Part shown: in pieces, positions 44,444 through 53,197 of the stretch
Layout of the letters: every line of letters begins with the position of its first letter
How positions within the stretch are numbered: position 1 is the stretch's first letter
Assembly (NCBI GenBank): GCA_018436705.1
Contig: JAHDLA010000011.1
Span: forward strand, 124,001-188,000
Reading direction: 5' to 3'
DNA length: 64,000 nt
Source of the DNA: Sedimentibacter sp.
GTDB taxonomy: Bacteria > Bacillota > Clostridia > Tissierellales > Sedimentibacteraceae
Translations under genes and position numbers: made by a program
Notes under the pieces: generated by a model
What the model was told of the DNA's origin: nothing
Seen by the model: only the letters and a program-made list of their open reading frames with translations
The model's database searches: none

Positions 44444-45441
44444 ATTTTTATCAACTCATCTTCTTCAAAATCTTTTGTTGCAATCTGACCAAGTACTTCA
44501 AACCATTTCATTGGGCTAATTCCGTTGCCTGGTCGCTTAACCGTTAGATTTTCTTCAGTAAAAATTTCTCCTTTTTTTATACTTCTTTTTGCTATAATAC
44601 TTTTCCGTGCAATATTTATATTTTTCACTTCTGACTCTGCAGGTTTTTTTTCACCGGTGCCAATTGCCAATTCAACATTTCGAATGGCACTTACCATAGC
44701 TTTTAATTCATCAGGTTCTATACTTGCCTTATGATCAGGTCCTTCCATATTCCTATCAAGAGTAAAGTGTTTTTCAATAACTGTAGCTCCCATAGCCACC
44801 GCGGCTATAGGTATTTCAATCCCCCTGGTGTGATCAGAATATCCTATTGGTACATTGAATTCATTTTTTATTGTTAACATTGCATTTAAATTTACATTCT
44901 GATATGGTGCTGGATATTCGGTTGTACAATGAAGTACAGTAATTTCTCCAGAACCATTCTCTCTTAATATTGAAATTGCTAACCTTATCTCGTCTATGGT
45001 ACTCATTCCTGTAGACATAATTATAGGTTTACCTAGCTTTGCAATTTTAATTAAATAAGGTAGATTAGTTATTTCGCCTGATGGTATTTTCCATCTTTTC
45101 AATCCAATGCCATACAAAAAATCTATACTTTCAAAATCAAATGCTGTAGATAAAAATTCAATTTCTTTTTCTCTACAGTATTCTTTCAGTTCATTAAACT
45201 CTTTAAATGATAATTCGAGTTTTTTTACCATATCAAGTTGACTTTCTTTTGATGAAGTATTCCTGGTTTGATAATCTGCTTTAGGAGCATGTTTTGAAAC
45301 TACATTTTCTGATATAAATGTTTGGAACTTTATACAGTCAACACCAGCATTCTTTGCCTCATCAATTAGACTTTTAGCAATATTAATATCGCCATTATGA
45401 TTTACACCAGCCTCAGCAATAATTAACACTTTTTTTTTCAT
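44440..45441 (-). CDS. Nonulosonate synthase (NeuB/LegI family)
   Basis: 333 aa. TIM barrel with AEAGVNHNGDINIAKSLID near the N-terminus, FDFESIDFL, CTTEYPAPYQNVNLNAM and GYSDHTRGIEIPIAAVAMGATVIEKHFTLDR near 210; C-terminal SAF (antifreeze-like) domain. Condenses phosphoenolpyruvate with the manno sugar. Placed with NeuC-type epimerase and guanylyltransferase, the product is most likely a legionaminic-type acid, although sialic or pseudaminic acid cannot be fully excluded by eye. Confidence 0.93.
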   Translation of the reverse strand: MKKKVLIIAEAGVNHNGDINIAKSLIDEAKNAGVDCIKFQTFISENVVSKHAPKADYQTRNTSSKESQLDMVKKLELSFKEFNELKEYCREKEIEFLSTAFDFESIDFLYGIGLKRWKIPSGEITNLPYLIKIAKLGKPIIMSTGMSTIDEIRLAISILRENGSGEITVLHCTTEYPAPYQNVNLNAMLTIKNEFNVPIGYSDHTRGIEIPIAAVAMGATVIEKHFTLDRNMEGPDHKASIEPDELKAMVSAIRNVELAIGTGEKKPAESEVKNINIARKSIIAKRSIKKGEIFTEENLTVKRPGNGISPMKWFEVLGQIATKDFEEDELIKI

Positions 45442-45452
45442 AATAACACCCC

Positions 45453-46124
45453 CTACTTAATTCGCTTCGCAGGTACACCAACGATAGTACTATTTTCTTC
45501 AACATCCCTTATTACTACTGACCCAGCTCCTATAGTTGCATTGCCATTTATTTTAATCTGCTGTAATATATTTGCACCTGTACCAATTAGACAGTTGCTA
45601 TTTATCGTTACATTACCGGATATCGCAACTAAAGGATTAATAACATTATAGTCTCCTATTACAGTATCATGGCCTATCGTGCTATTCAGATTTATTAAGT
45701 TAAAATTACCAATATTTATGTTGCATGTTAAATTAACACCCGCTGTTAATATATTTCCGATACCTATAGAAACAGCATCTTCATTAAATCTTACGCTTGG
45801 ATGAATGATATTAGGATAAACTATATTTTTTATATCTTTAATTTTGTTGTAAATAGTCAATTTTACTTTAGGATTTCCAATTGGAATTATGATACCTACT
45901 ATTGAAAACACTCTGACATATTCTGTTATATCATTATCACATGTTACAATTTTCAAGCCATCAATTACTTCATTTCCAACCTTAAACTTATCATTTTCAA
46001 CAAAGCCCAAAATTTCATAGGTCTGTTGACAGTTATACTCATTGATCTGCTTGACGAGATTATATGTCTCTTTAGAAATGCCTCCGCTTCCAAATACTAA
46101 CACTGGTAATCCATTCCACTTCAA
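45453..46124 (-). CDS. Sugar O/N-acetyltransferase of the NeuD/PglD/LegH type
   Basis: 223 aa. N-terminal Rossmann-like substrate domain (VLVFGSGGISKETYNLV) followed by left-handed beta-helix hexapeptide repeats (GIGNILTAGVNLTCNINIG, INPLVAISGNVTINSNCLIG, ATIGAGSVVI). PglD/LegH acetylate the 4-amino group of the NDP-2-acetamido-4-amino sugar; NeuD acetylates sialic acid. With the aminotransferase at 47208-48374 the LegH role is favoured. Confidence 0.88.
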   Translation of the reverse strand: MKWNGLPVLVFGSGGISKETYNLVKQINEYNCQQTYEILGFVENDKFKVGNEVIDGLKIVTCDNDITEYVRVFSIVGIIIPIGNPKVKLTIYNKIKDIKNIVYPNIIHPSVRFNEDAVSIGIGNILTAGVNLTCNINIGNFNLINLNSTIGHDTVIGDYNVINPLVAISGNVTINSNCLIGTGANILQQIKINGNATIGAGSVVIRDVEENSTIVGVPAKRIK

Positions 46125-46129
46125 TTTGT

Positions 46130-47179
46130 TTACACATCCTCTCGTTCTAACCTTTTTCTCATTTCATCCATTTTATCGAATTGTCCCATGTCCATCCAAG
46201 CATTCTCACTTATGGGATACACCCCAATTTTCTCACCGGACTGTCTGTAGCTTTCGACTATATCCGGAAATCCAATCTCTGTATTATCTTTCAATTCTTC
46301 TATTATTTTAGATTCAACAACATACATTCCGGTGTTTGTAAAAAAGGATATTTCGGGTTTTTCTCTCATATTTTCAATTTCCCCATTTTCACCTATATCA
46401 ATTACACCATAAGGTATTTTAATAGTTTTTAAAGAACATACCATTGTTATTAGATTTTTTTCTTTTTTATGAAATCTATATATTTTTTCGTAATCCTCTT
46501 CTATTAGAATATCACAGTTAGATAATATGAAGGTTGAGTCAATCTTTCCTTTTATAAGGCTAAGTCCTCCACCTGTTCCAAGAAACATTTCTTCATCAAT
46601 ATAATTTATATTATAACCTTTTTCTATTTCGTTAAAATATGCCTTAATCATATTTTTCTTATGATTAACAATTAAAAAAAAGTTATTGCATCCGGATTTA
46701 TAAAATCTGTTTATTATATGCTCTGCAATCGGGATCTCACCAATAGGTATCAATGGCTTCGGGAGAATCTTTGTGTATGGATAAAGCCTCGTACCAAGCC
46801 CACCCGCCATAATAACAACTGGAATATTCATTTTTTTTCTGTTGATAATTTCTTCGTCATTCCAAAATACGACTGAAATTATATGCATATCACTATCGAC
46901 TATAGGTAAAGCTTCAACGGAGTGCTTTTTTAAAAGGCTTTTAGCTTTATCTTTGTCTTTTTCATATACAAACTTTGGATTATAATTAGCAATATATTTA
47001 ACTTTTGCATCAAGGTTTCCTTTTTTTAAAATCCATCTTCTTACATCACCATCTGTAACAGCCGCAATTAATTTTCCTTCCTTGGAAACAAATAAAACCT
47101 TTTTAGCGACTTTATCAAGTAATTCCATAGCTTTAAGCATAGTAATTTCTTCATCTATCAAAAAATCATTTATATCCAT
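46130..47179 (-). CDS. CBS-domain sugar-1-phosphate guanylyltransferase (PtmE type)
   Basis: 349 aa. Two CBS domains (about 1-115) precede a nucleotidyltransferase domain with VVIMAGGLGTRLYPYTKILP near 122 and MVCSLKTIKIPYGVIDI. In Campylobacter jejuni, PtmE of this plan makes GDP-glucosamine-type precursor and commits the legionaminate pathway to GDP-sugars. Its presence separates this cluster from UDP-based pseudaminate or sialate routes. CBS domains may sense nucleotides. Confidence 0.88.
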   Translation of the reverse strand: MDINDFLIDEEITMLKAMELLDKVAKKVLFVSKEGKLIAAVTDGDVRRWILKKGNLDAKVKYIANYNPKFVYEKDKDKAKSLLKKHSVEALPIVDSDMHIISVVFWNDEEIINRKKMNIPVVIMAGGLGTRLYPYTKILPKPLIPIGEIPIAEHIINRFYKSGCNNFFLIVNHKKNMIKAYFNEIEKGYNINYIDEEMFLGTGGGLSLIKGKIDSTFILSNCDILIEEDYEKIYRFHKKEKNLITMVCSLKTIKIPYGVIDIGENGEIENMREKPEISFFTNTGMYVVESKIIEELKDNTEIGFPDIVESYRQSGEKIGVYPISENAWMDMGQFDKMDEMRKRLEREDV

Positions 47180-47207
47180 AATTCTCTCTCCCCTGCAAGT
47201 AAGATTA

Positions 47208-48374
47208 TTATCGTGGATTTTTCAAACATTTAACCACATATAGCAAATCTTCTTTTGCTAAATTTGAGCTGCACGGAATATTTACTATGCGTTCTATGTA
47301 GTATTTTGCTTTTTCTATTTTGTATGATTGACTTTTAATATATGGTTCTTGTTCATTAATTAATCCCCATATTGGTCTTGTCTGAATTTTATTATCGGCT
47401 AAATAATTAATTATTTCATCTCTGCTCATAGAATAGCCGTTCTCGCATTTTAATGAATAAAACCAATAATTACTTCTGATATTATCCTTAAAGTCTAAAA
47501 TCGATAACCCGGGTATCTCATTTATTTTTTCTTTATATAAGTAATAGTTATCTTTTTTTATTTCAATAAATTTTTCAAGCTGCTCTATTTGCGCCAGTCC
47601 AAGTGCAGCCTGCAAATTAGTCATACGATAGTTATATCCTATTTCGTCATGTGTATAGTACAACTCGTCGCTCTTAGCTTGAGTAGTAAGGTGCTTCGAT
47701 TTTTTTAACAGTTCTTCACTGTTAGATACGATCATACCACCGCCGCCGGTCGTAATGATTTTATTACCGTTAAAAGAATATACACCCATCGTCCCTATTG
47801 TCCCGGCAAATAGATTCTTGTATTTTCCTTTGGTATAGTAAGTTCCTATTGCCTCTGTAGCATCCTCAATTACTTTTAAATTAAATTTATCTGCCACATT
47901 CATTATCTTTTCCATGTCAGCCATATTTCCAAAAACATGAACAACAATAACCGCTTTTATGTGTTTCAGTGTTTTATTATTAATAAGTTTTCCATCAATA
48001 AACTTACACTCGTTATTACAAAATTCCATGAGCCTATCCGCATCCATGGTAAGTGAATCATCGCAATCAATAAATACTGGTTCTGCTCCAACATATTTAA
48101 CCGGATTAACTGCAGCAATAAATGTCAATGCAGGTACTATTACCTCATCTTCCCTTGTTACTTCGCATACCTGAAGCGCTATGTGCAATCCGGATGTTCC
48201 GTTTTGACAAGATACAGCACCCTTTACATTAACGTATTGCGCTATTTTTTCTTCAAACTCATTGACATATGGTCCGCCTGTAGAAACCCACTCTGTTTCA
48301 ACGGCATGAATTACATATTCCAATTCTTTACCCTTTAAATTAGGAACAGACAGCGGAATGAATTTTCTTTCCAT
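47208..48374 (-). CDS. PLP-dependent sugar aminotransferase (DegT/LegC family)
   Basis: 388 aa. Fold-type I PLP enzyme of the DegT/DnrJ/EryC1 group. Asp in VIEDATEAIGTYY near 170, catalytic Lys in YSFNGNKIITTGGGGM near 206, and substrate motifs NYRMTNLQAALGLAQ and ALTFIAAVNPVKYVGAEPVF. Transaminates the 4-keto sugar made by the adjacent dehydratase. Eight bp after the dehydratase stop. Confidence 0.92.
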   Translation of the reverse strand: MERKFIPLSVPNLKGKELEYVIHAVETEWVSTGGPYVNEFEEKIAQYVNVKGAVSCQNGTSGLHIALQVCEVTREDEVIVPALTFIAAVNPVKYVGAEPVFIDCDDSLTMDADRLMEFCNNECKFIDGKLINNKTLKHIKAVIVVHVFGNMADMEKIMNVADKFNLKVIEDATEAIGTYYTKGKYKNLFAGTIGTMGVYSFNGNKIITTGGGGMIVSNSEELLKKSKHLTTQAKSDELYYTHDEIGYNYRMTNLQAALGLAQIEQLEKFIEIKKDNYYLYKEKINEIPGLSILDFKDNIRSNYWFYSLKCENGYSMSRDEIINYLADNKIQTRPIWGLINEQEPYIKSQSYKIEKAKYYIERIVNIPCSSNLAKEDLLYVVKCLKNPR

Positions 48375-48382
48375 ATTTTCTC

Positions 48383-49363
48383 CTATAAATTGTAAATATC
48401 TGTCTTATATTTATCTAAATTGTTTCTGAAAAATTCAATTGTTTCAGCTAATCCTTGTTCAAAAGTATATTTAGGCTTCCACCCGGTTAACCTCTTTATT
48501 TTTTCATTAGAACCAAGCAGTCTGTTAACTTCGCTCTTTTCCGGTCTCAATCTTTGCTCATCGCATACAATTTTAGCACTAGGATTAATTTGACGTATCA
48601 GCTCTTCAGCAAGCTGACCGATAGATATTTCTCGTTGAGTTGCAATATTTATCTCTTCACCAATTGTCTTATCAGATTTAGCTATTTCAATAAAGCCACT
48701 GGCAGTATCTCTAACAAAGTTAAAATCTCTGGTTGGAGTTAATGAACCTAACTGTATTTCTCTTTTTCCCGATAATAATTGAGTAATTATTGTAGGTATT
48801 ACAGCCCTGGCTGATTGTCTCGGCCCGTAAGTATTAAAAGGTCTTACAATTGTTACAGGCGTATTAAAACTCCTATAGAATGATTCTGATAACCTGTCCG
48901 CACCAATTTTTGTAGCTGAGTATGGAGACTGTCCTTGAAACGGATGGTTTTCATCTATGGGCACATATTGGGCAGTTCCATATACCTCTGAAGTGGATGT
49001 AATGAGAACCCTTGAAGTTTCCAGATCTCTTGCTGCCTGCAATATGTTCAATGTTCCCTTGATATTTGTGTCAACATACGTATCAGGAGAATGATAGCTG
49101 AACGGAATAGCAATTAACGCTGCTAAATGATAAACTTCATCTATTCCTTTCATAGATTCTCTAACTCCGTTAGGATCTCTGATATCGCCGGTAAATATTT
49201 CTATTTCCGATAGTGCATCTTTTGAAAAAGAATCTAACCAGCCCCAAGAATTAAATGAGTTATAACATACAAAGGCTTTTACTTTATAGCCCTCTTTAAC
49301 TAATTTTTCAACTAAATGACTGCCTATAAATCCATCTGCGCCCGTTACAAGAACCTTTTTCAT
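48383..49363 (-). CDS. NAD-dependent NDP-sugar 4,6-dehydratase (LegB family)
   Basis: 326 aa SDR enzyme. NAD site VTGADGFIGSHLVEKL, catalytic TSTSEVYGTA and YSATKIGADRL (Tyr-x3-Lys), then RPFNTYGPRQSARAVIP. It produces NDP-4-keto-6-deoxy-GlcNAc, the first committed sugar modification. This length and the FNTYGPRQ motif fit LegB, not the inverting PseB. Followed by LegC-like aminotransferase. Confidence 0.92.
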   Translation of the reverse strand: MKKVLVTGADGFIGSHLVEKLVKEGYKVKAFVCYNSFNSWGWLDSFSKDALSEIEIFTGDIRDPNGVRESMKGIDEVYHLAALIAIPFSYHSPDTYVDTNIKGTLNILQAARDLETSRVLITSTSEVYGTAQYVPIDENHPFQGQSPYSATKIGADRLSESFYRSFNTPVTIVRPFNTYGPRQSARAVIPTIITQLLSGKREIQLGSLTPTRDFNFVRDTASGFIEIAKSDKTIGEEINIATQREISIGQLAEELIRQINPSAKIVCDEQRLRPEKSEVNRLLGSNEKIKRLTGWKPKYTFEQGLAETIEFFRNNLDKYKTDIYNL

Positions 49364-49395
49364 CGTCCACTCCTATATGTTGATTTTAATATTTT

Positions 49396-51264
49396 TTATT
49401 TCAGTATAAATTCATTAATGCTATCTTTCATTTCACTATAAATTGGTTCTATCATTTTTATATCATTAGCACAAGTATCTATAAAATTGCCAAAGCTTTT
49501 TATAACTTTTTTCCCTTGTTCATAGGGATCTTTTTCTTCATTTAAACTCTCTATGCTATCAGCCAATATCTTGTATTGAACTCTGTTCATAGGAAGTATA
49601 AATGTCTTGTAAAAACTATTATTTTCTATTCTTTTTAACTCTTTATCTAATTTTACGTATAAGTTTTGTACTTGAGTATATTTCCTGTTATTAATAGTTT
49701 TTTCAATTTTGTTTAATATTTCTCTATATTCTTTATTAATCTTTAAAACACTTCTATGGGATTTATCCATGTTTGCAGATTGATTTTTCAGATACTCTTT
49801 ATCATATTCAATATTTTTAACCTCTAACCAGTTTTTCTCCACTAGATTTTCATTTAAATATCTTTTGATTATTTCTTCCAACTCAATAAACTCTGCCCCT
49901 TCGATTTTCGCTCCGCCTTTGGTAGCATTTATCACACTTACGCTCGGATATTGTTTAATATAGCTTTCAATCTGCCTTCTCATCGAGTTAAACATATCTG
50001 TAGTTAATATATCATTGCCATAGACATCTTTTGCCCATACAGCACTTTCTAATTCCTTGTCAGTTACTTCTGCACTACTATATGATATCCCTTCGGAGTA
50101 CCGCTTTTTATCGCGATAGCCCAAGTTTTGCCCTACTAGTATTATTTTGCAAAATCCCAATATAAATAACAGCTGAAGTGTTACTGCAGCAATCGTAGGG
50201 GCATCAGAAACTAAATCTAAGGCACTTCCGTCATTGTTTTTCAAATAGTACAATGCAACAGAATCTTGGCTTGTTATCATGTGGTATTTATTTCCCGGAT
50301 AATTTTCCAATGTTTCATAGCCTACGGACGACCCAAAAATCATAGAAATTTCATTTATACCCTTTTCCTTTATTATTTCATTAACCATTTGGTTTTTAAC
50401 ACTGGGGTCATATGTACATGTTGCATGAGGATATATATCATTATTGATTAGTGTATTTATAGCTGACCCTACGCTGAATATATAGGCTAATCCATTATCT
50501 TTAATATATCTTAAATTTTCAATTTCTTCATTAAGAGATGGCCCTGCTGCTACTAATATTGCTGTTTTAGCTTTAAAAGCACCAGCCTTTTCTGATACTA
50601 TGTTTGGAGTTGACAACACCTCTTTTAAGTTTTTCATGCTGTTAACTGTCCATCTTTTTTGAAAAGCATAATCCGTATGTAGACTACTTCTTTTAATTTT
50701 TACTAATTCTTTAAATTTGCTAAAAAAATTATTATATTGTTCTTCAAATATATTTTCATAAATCGGTAAATCCATTATGATAAATTTCTTGTTCATTTTA
50801 TTGAGCAGCGCACTCAAAAAAATATCTACTGACTTAGGTTTAAACTCGCATTGTATAATTTCTAGTTTATCAGAGGATAATTTTCTAAAGTTTATCTTTT
50901 CTAAAAATTTGTGAAACACTTCAACTGATGGTTCATATAGTGAAAAGGACGTATTTGGATGTCTCTTTGTAAATATATCTATGTGGTAACCGAGACCTAA
51001 TCCATAAAAAACAACGTGTGAATTATCATCTATGCTTTCTTTTTCTTCAAGTTTACTTATTATAGCCTCAGCTTCTCGTAATGGATTATACTTGCTGTGA
51101 AGATAAAAGTCTCTTTCGTCTTTTTTTATTTTTATGGTTTCTTGATTATTTTTTGTATGCTCTATGGATATATTGCTTTGAAAATTTTTTGCTTCTGTTT
51201 TTTCTATTTCTTCGTACAAGTTGGGATAGTTCTTTTTTAAATAAATAATATTATCTTCTAACAT
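49396..51264 (-). CDS. Maf-family (DUF115) flagellin glycosyltransferase
   Basis: 622 aa. Central DUF115/MAF_flag10 domain about 200-430 with AILVAAGPSLNEEIENL near 235, HATCTYDPSVKNQ, SDAPTIAAVTLQLLFILGF and ILVGQNLGYRDKKRYSEG. N- and C-terminal parts are helical. Maf proteins transfer pseudaminic or legionaminic acid from CMP to Ser/Thr of flagellin in the cytoplasm before export. It lies at the head of the sugar operon that ends next to hag, so flagellin is the expected acceptor. Confidence 0.9.
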   Translation of the reverse strand: MLEDNIIYLKKNYPNLYEEIEKTEAKNFQSNISIEHTKNNQETIKIKKDERDFYLHSKYNPLREAEAIISKLEEKESIDDNSHVVFYGLGLGYHIDIFTKRHPNTSFSLYEPSVEVFHKFLEKINFRKLSSDKLEIIQCEFKPKSVDIFLSALLNKMNKKFIIMDLPIYENIFEEQYNNFFSKFKELVKIKRSSLHTDYAFQKRWTVNSMKNLKEVLSTPNIVSEKAGAFKAKTAILVAAGPSLNEEIENLRYIKDNGLAYIFSVGSAINTLINNDIYPHATCTYDPSVKNQMVNEIIKEKGINEISMIFGSSVGYETLENYPGNKYHMITSQDSVALYYLKNNDGSALDLVSDAPTIAAVTLQLLFILGFCKIILVGQNLGYRDKKRYSEGISYSSAEVTDKELESAVWAKDVYGNDILTTDMFNSMRRQIESYIKQYPSVSVINATKGGAKIEGAEFIELEEIIKRYLNENLVEKNWLEVKNIEYDKEYLKNQSANMDKSHRSVLKINKEYREILNKIEKTINNRKYTQVQNLYVKLDKELKRIENNSFYKTFILPMNRVQYKILADSIESLNEEKDPYEQGKKVIKSFGNFIDTCANDIKMIEPIYSEMKDSINEFILK

Positions 51265-51265
51265 C

Positions 51266-51877
51266 TTAATTAACCGCCTCAGATTTTAATCCACCTAATT
51301 TTTCTGTCATAGTTTCAAATACGGGAATTATTTCGTACAAAAGCATGTCCCCAATTAATATGTTATCTTTATTAAGAATTGCATTCTCTAATTCAGGAAT
51401 AATATCATTCAATTTCGACACCTCTTGAACATATTCATTCCATACTCCATAGTCACTTACAACATCCTTTGAAGCTTCAATTAGATTTATCTGCGAAATG
51501 GATTGAATAATCCACTGGATTCCTTCAAATAAGTCTGTAAGCTGTGACCATATATTTTGATTTGGCTTTTGATAGAAACCCTCCGCTAACCTACTAATTA
51601 TTGGGATTGCATTTTTTGCATATTGTTCAGCTAATATGATAGATTCATTAATCATTTCCACAATGGTTACAGCAATAACTTCAACCTTTTCTACATTCTT
51701 AATATTTTTAATGATGTAGTTATAATAATTATCATATATTACTTCATCGTCTACTACAATATGTGAGAATTGCAATCCCATCTTTTCCAGAGTTATATTG
51801 ATATTGTTAAATATTTTATCAACATTCTCAGCATCATTGCTATATTTAAAAATTTCGTCTTTAATATATACATGCAT
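51266..51877 (-). CDS. Helical protein of unknown function, first gene of the flagellin glycosylation operon
   Basis: 203 aa from ATG 51877 (AAGGATG about 10 nt upstream; an earlier in-frame start at 51916 has no good ribosome site). Mostly helical and acidic, with no signal peptide, membrane segment or catalytic motif I recognise (HVYIKDEIFKYSNDAENVDK start; later PNQNIWSQLTDLFEGIQWII). It is 1 bp from the Maf gene and is the first gene after a consensus sigma-28 promoter. It may assist Maf or flagellin handling; that is inference from position. Confidence 0.8.
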   Translation of the reverse strand: MHVYIKDEIFKYSNDAENVDKIFNNINITLEKMGLQFSHIVVDDEVIYDNYYNYIIKNIKNVEKVEVIAVTIVEMINESIILAEQYAKNAIPIISRLAEGFYQKPNQNIWSQLTDLFEGIQWIIQSISQINLIEASKDVVSDYGVWNEYVQEVSKLNDIIPELENAILNKDNILIGDMLLYEIIPVFETMTEKLGGLKSEAVN

Positions 51878-51952
51878 ATTAAATAAAACCATCCTTATTT
51901 TAATTATTTTTATCACATTAACTATATTGATATATTTTTTAACCTTGTATAT

Positions 51953-51979
51953 TTATCGGCTATAAAATGTCATTATTTA
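51953..51979 (-). promoter_or_regulatory. Consensus sigma-28 promoter of the flagellin glycosylation operon
   Basis: TAAA (51976-51979), exact 15-nt spacer and GCCGATAA (51953-51960) on the minus strand: a perfect match to the flagellar sigma (FliA/SigD) consensus. Transcription would start near 51945, about 68 nt before the first start codon. Confidence 0.9.
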
Positions 51980-52329
51980 GATTAAACCTTTAAAATAAAT
52001 TGTTAATTTTTGCATTTGGCCTTACTAAATTTTATAAATAAAGCAATGCAATTAAAAGTAATTGGCAGTCTTACAACCGAAAGCAAAATCAATTTAATTT
52101 TTCCGATATTTATTTTAATGAAACTAGGTTTTTATTATATCTATTATATTGCATAATACATGCATTTTCAACAATGTTTATTAAATTTTAGGAAATTTTG
52201 GAATCTGTAAACTCTTGGTATTAGTTCTATAGAATAAAACCAAGTTTTAATTTTATAAATTTGTGTAATTACTATAAAGCAGTTAAAATTTTGCAGTATT
52301 ATAGCTACTATCCAAATATTTAAATAAAT

Positions 52330-52358
52330 TTGACAATTAAGGTTATTTGCTATATATT
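52330..52358 (+). promoter_or_regulatory. Promoter of the IclR-EamA unit
   Basis: TTGACA (52330-52335), 17-nt spacer and TATATT (52353-52358). The following A/T-rich stretch of alternating TATA could be an autoregulatory site. Confidence 0.7.
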
Positions 52359-52406
52359 ATATATTATAAAACTTATATTTCACCTTATAAAACTGGAGGC
52401 TTTTAA

Positions 52407-53183
52407 ATGGAATACAATGTAAGAGCTGTTGAAAGAGCTTTATCCATATTGAAATGTTTTAACAGTAATAGAAAAGAAATTAGCTTGCTTGAGATTTCAG
52501 AAATAATGTCACTAAACAAAAGTACAGTATACAGATTGTTAGTTAATTTGAAAAATTCAGGATTTGTAGATACTACTATTGACGGAAAATATATAATAGG
52601 AAATGAAATTGTTAGATTAGCAAGCATTCGCCAAAATGATGATTTCTTAATCAAAGGATCCTATAGTATAATGGAGTCGTTAGCACAGCTGTCAGGCGAA
52701 ACTATTATATTAGTCAAATATGATAACTGCAGAGTAATCTGCCTAGATAAAATAGAGAGTACCAATGCTTTAAAAATCACTTCTGAAATAGGTGTAAATT
52801 TGCCTATGATGAAAGGAGCTACAGGTAAAAGTATAGCTGCCTTCCTTACAGATGCTGAACTGGAAAAATGCGTCAACTTTCAACAAAGAGAATTTAAAGA
52901 ACAATATTATCTCCCAAAGCTTAAAAATGATTTTAAGCAAATTAGGAAAAATGGATATGCACTTACAACAAGTGAAATTGATGACGGTGTAACTGCCTTT
53001 GCTGTACCAATACTTGGTCATGATGGGCATGTGTTAGGCAGTATAAGCATAGCGGGGCCGGATTTTAGGTTTAATGAAAAAATTATTAATTCATTTAAAC
53101 ATAGGGCTATAGAAGCGATTGGAAATCTATCGAAAAAAATGGGTTATAGTTTAAATTCTTTTAACCCTCCATCATATAATTAG
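52407..53183 (+). CDS. IclR-family transcriptional regulator
   Basis: 258 aa. N-terminal winged helix about 1-65 (ISLLEISEIMSLNKSTVYRLL) and an IclR effector domain about 80-250 (LPMMKGATGKSIAAFL, YALTTSEIDDGVTAFAVPILG, LGSISIAGPDFRF). Such regulators bind small carboxylates or aromatic compounds. It precedes an EamA transporter gene by 14 bp on the same strand, so it likely controls export or uptake of its own ligand. CTGGAGG site upstream. Confidence 0.93.
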   Translation: MEYNVRAVERALSILKCFNSNRKEISLLEISEIMSLNKSTVYRLLVNLKNSGFVDTTIDGKYIIGNEIVRLASIRQNDDFLIKGSYSIMESLAQLSGETIILVKYDNCRVICLDKIESTNALKITSEIGVNLPMMKGATGKSIAAFLTDAELEKCVNFQQREFKEQYYLPKLKNDFKQIRKNGYALTTSEIDDGVTAFAVPILGHDGHVLGSISIAGPDFRFNEKIINSFKHRAIEAIGNLSKKMGYSLNSFNPPSYN

Positions 53184-53197
53184 GACAGGTAAATAAA

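Larger units (their letters stand above)
51917..52406. other. 490-bp A/T-rich divergent intergenic region
   Basis: No gene seen. It holds the sigma-28 promoter of the glycosylation operon (51953-51979, minus) and the IclR-gene promoter (52330-52358, plus). The middle part, about 51985-52320, is very A/T-rich without a clear hairpin or repeat. Confidence 0.6.
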
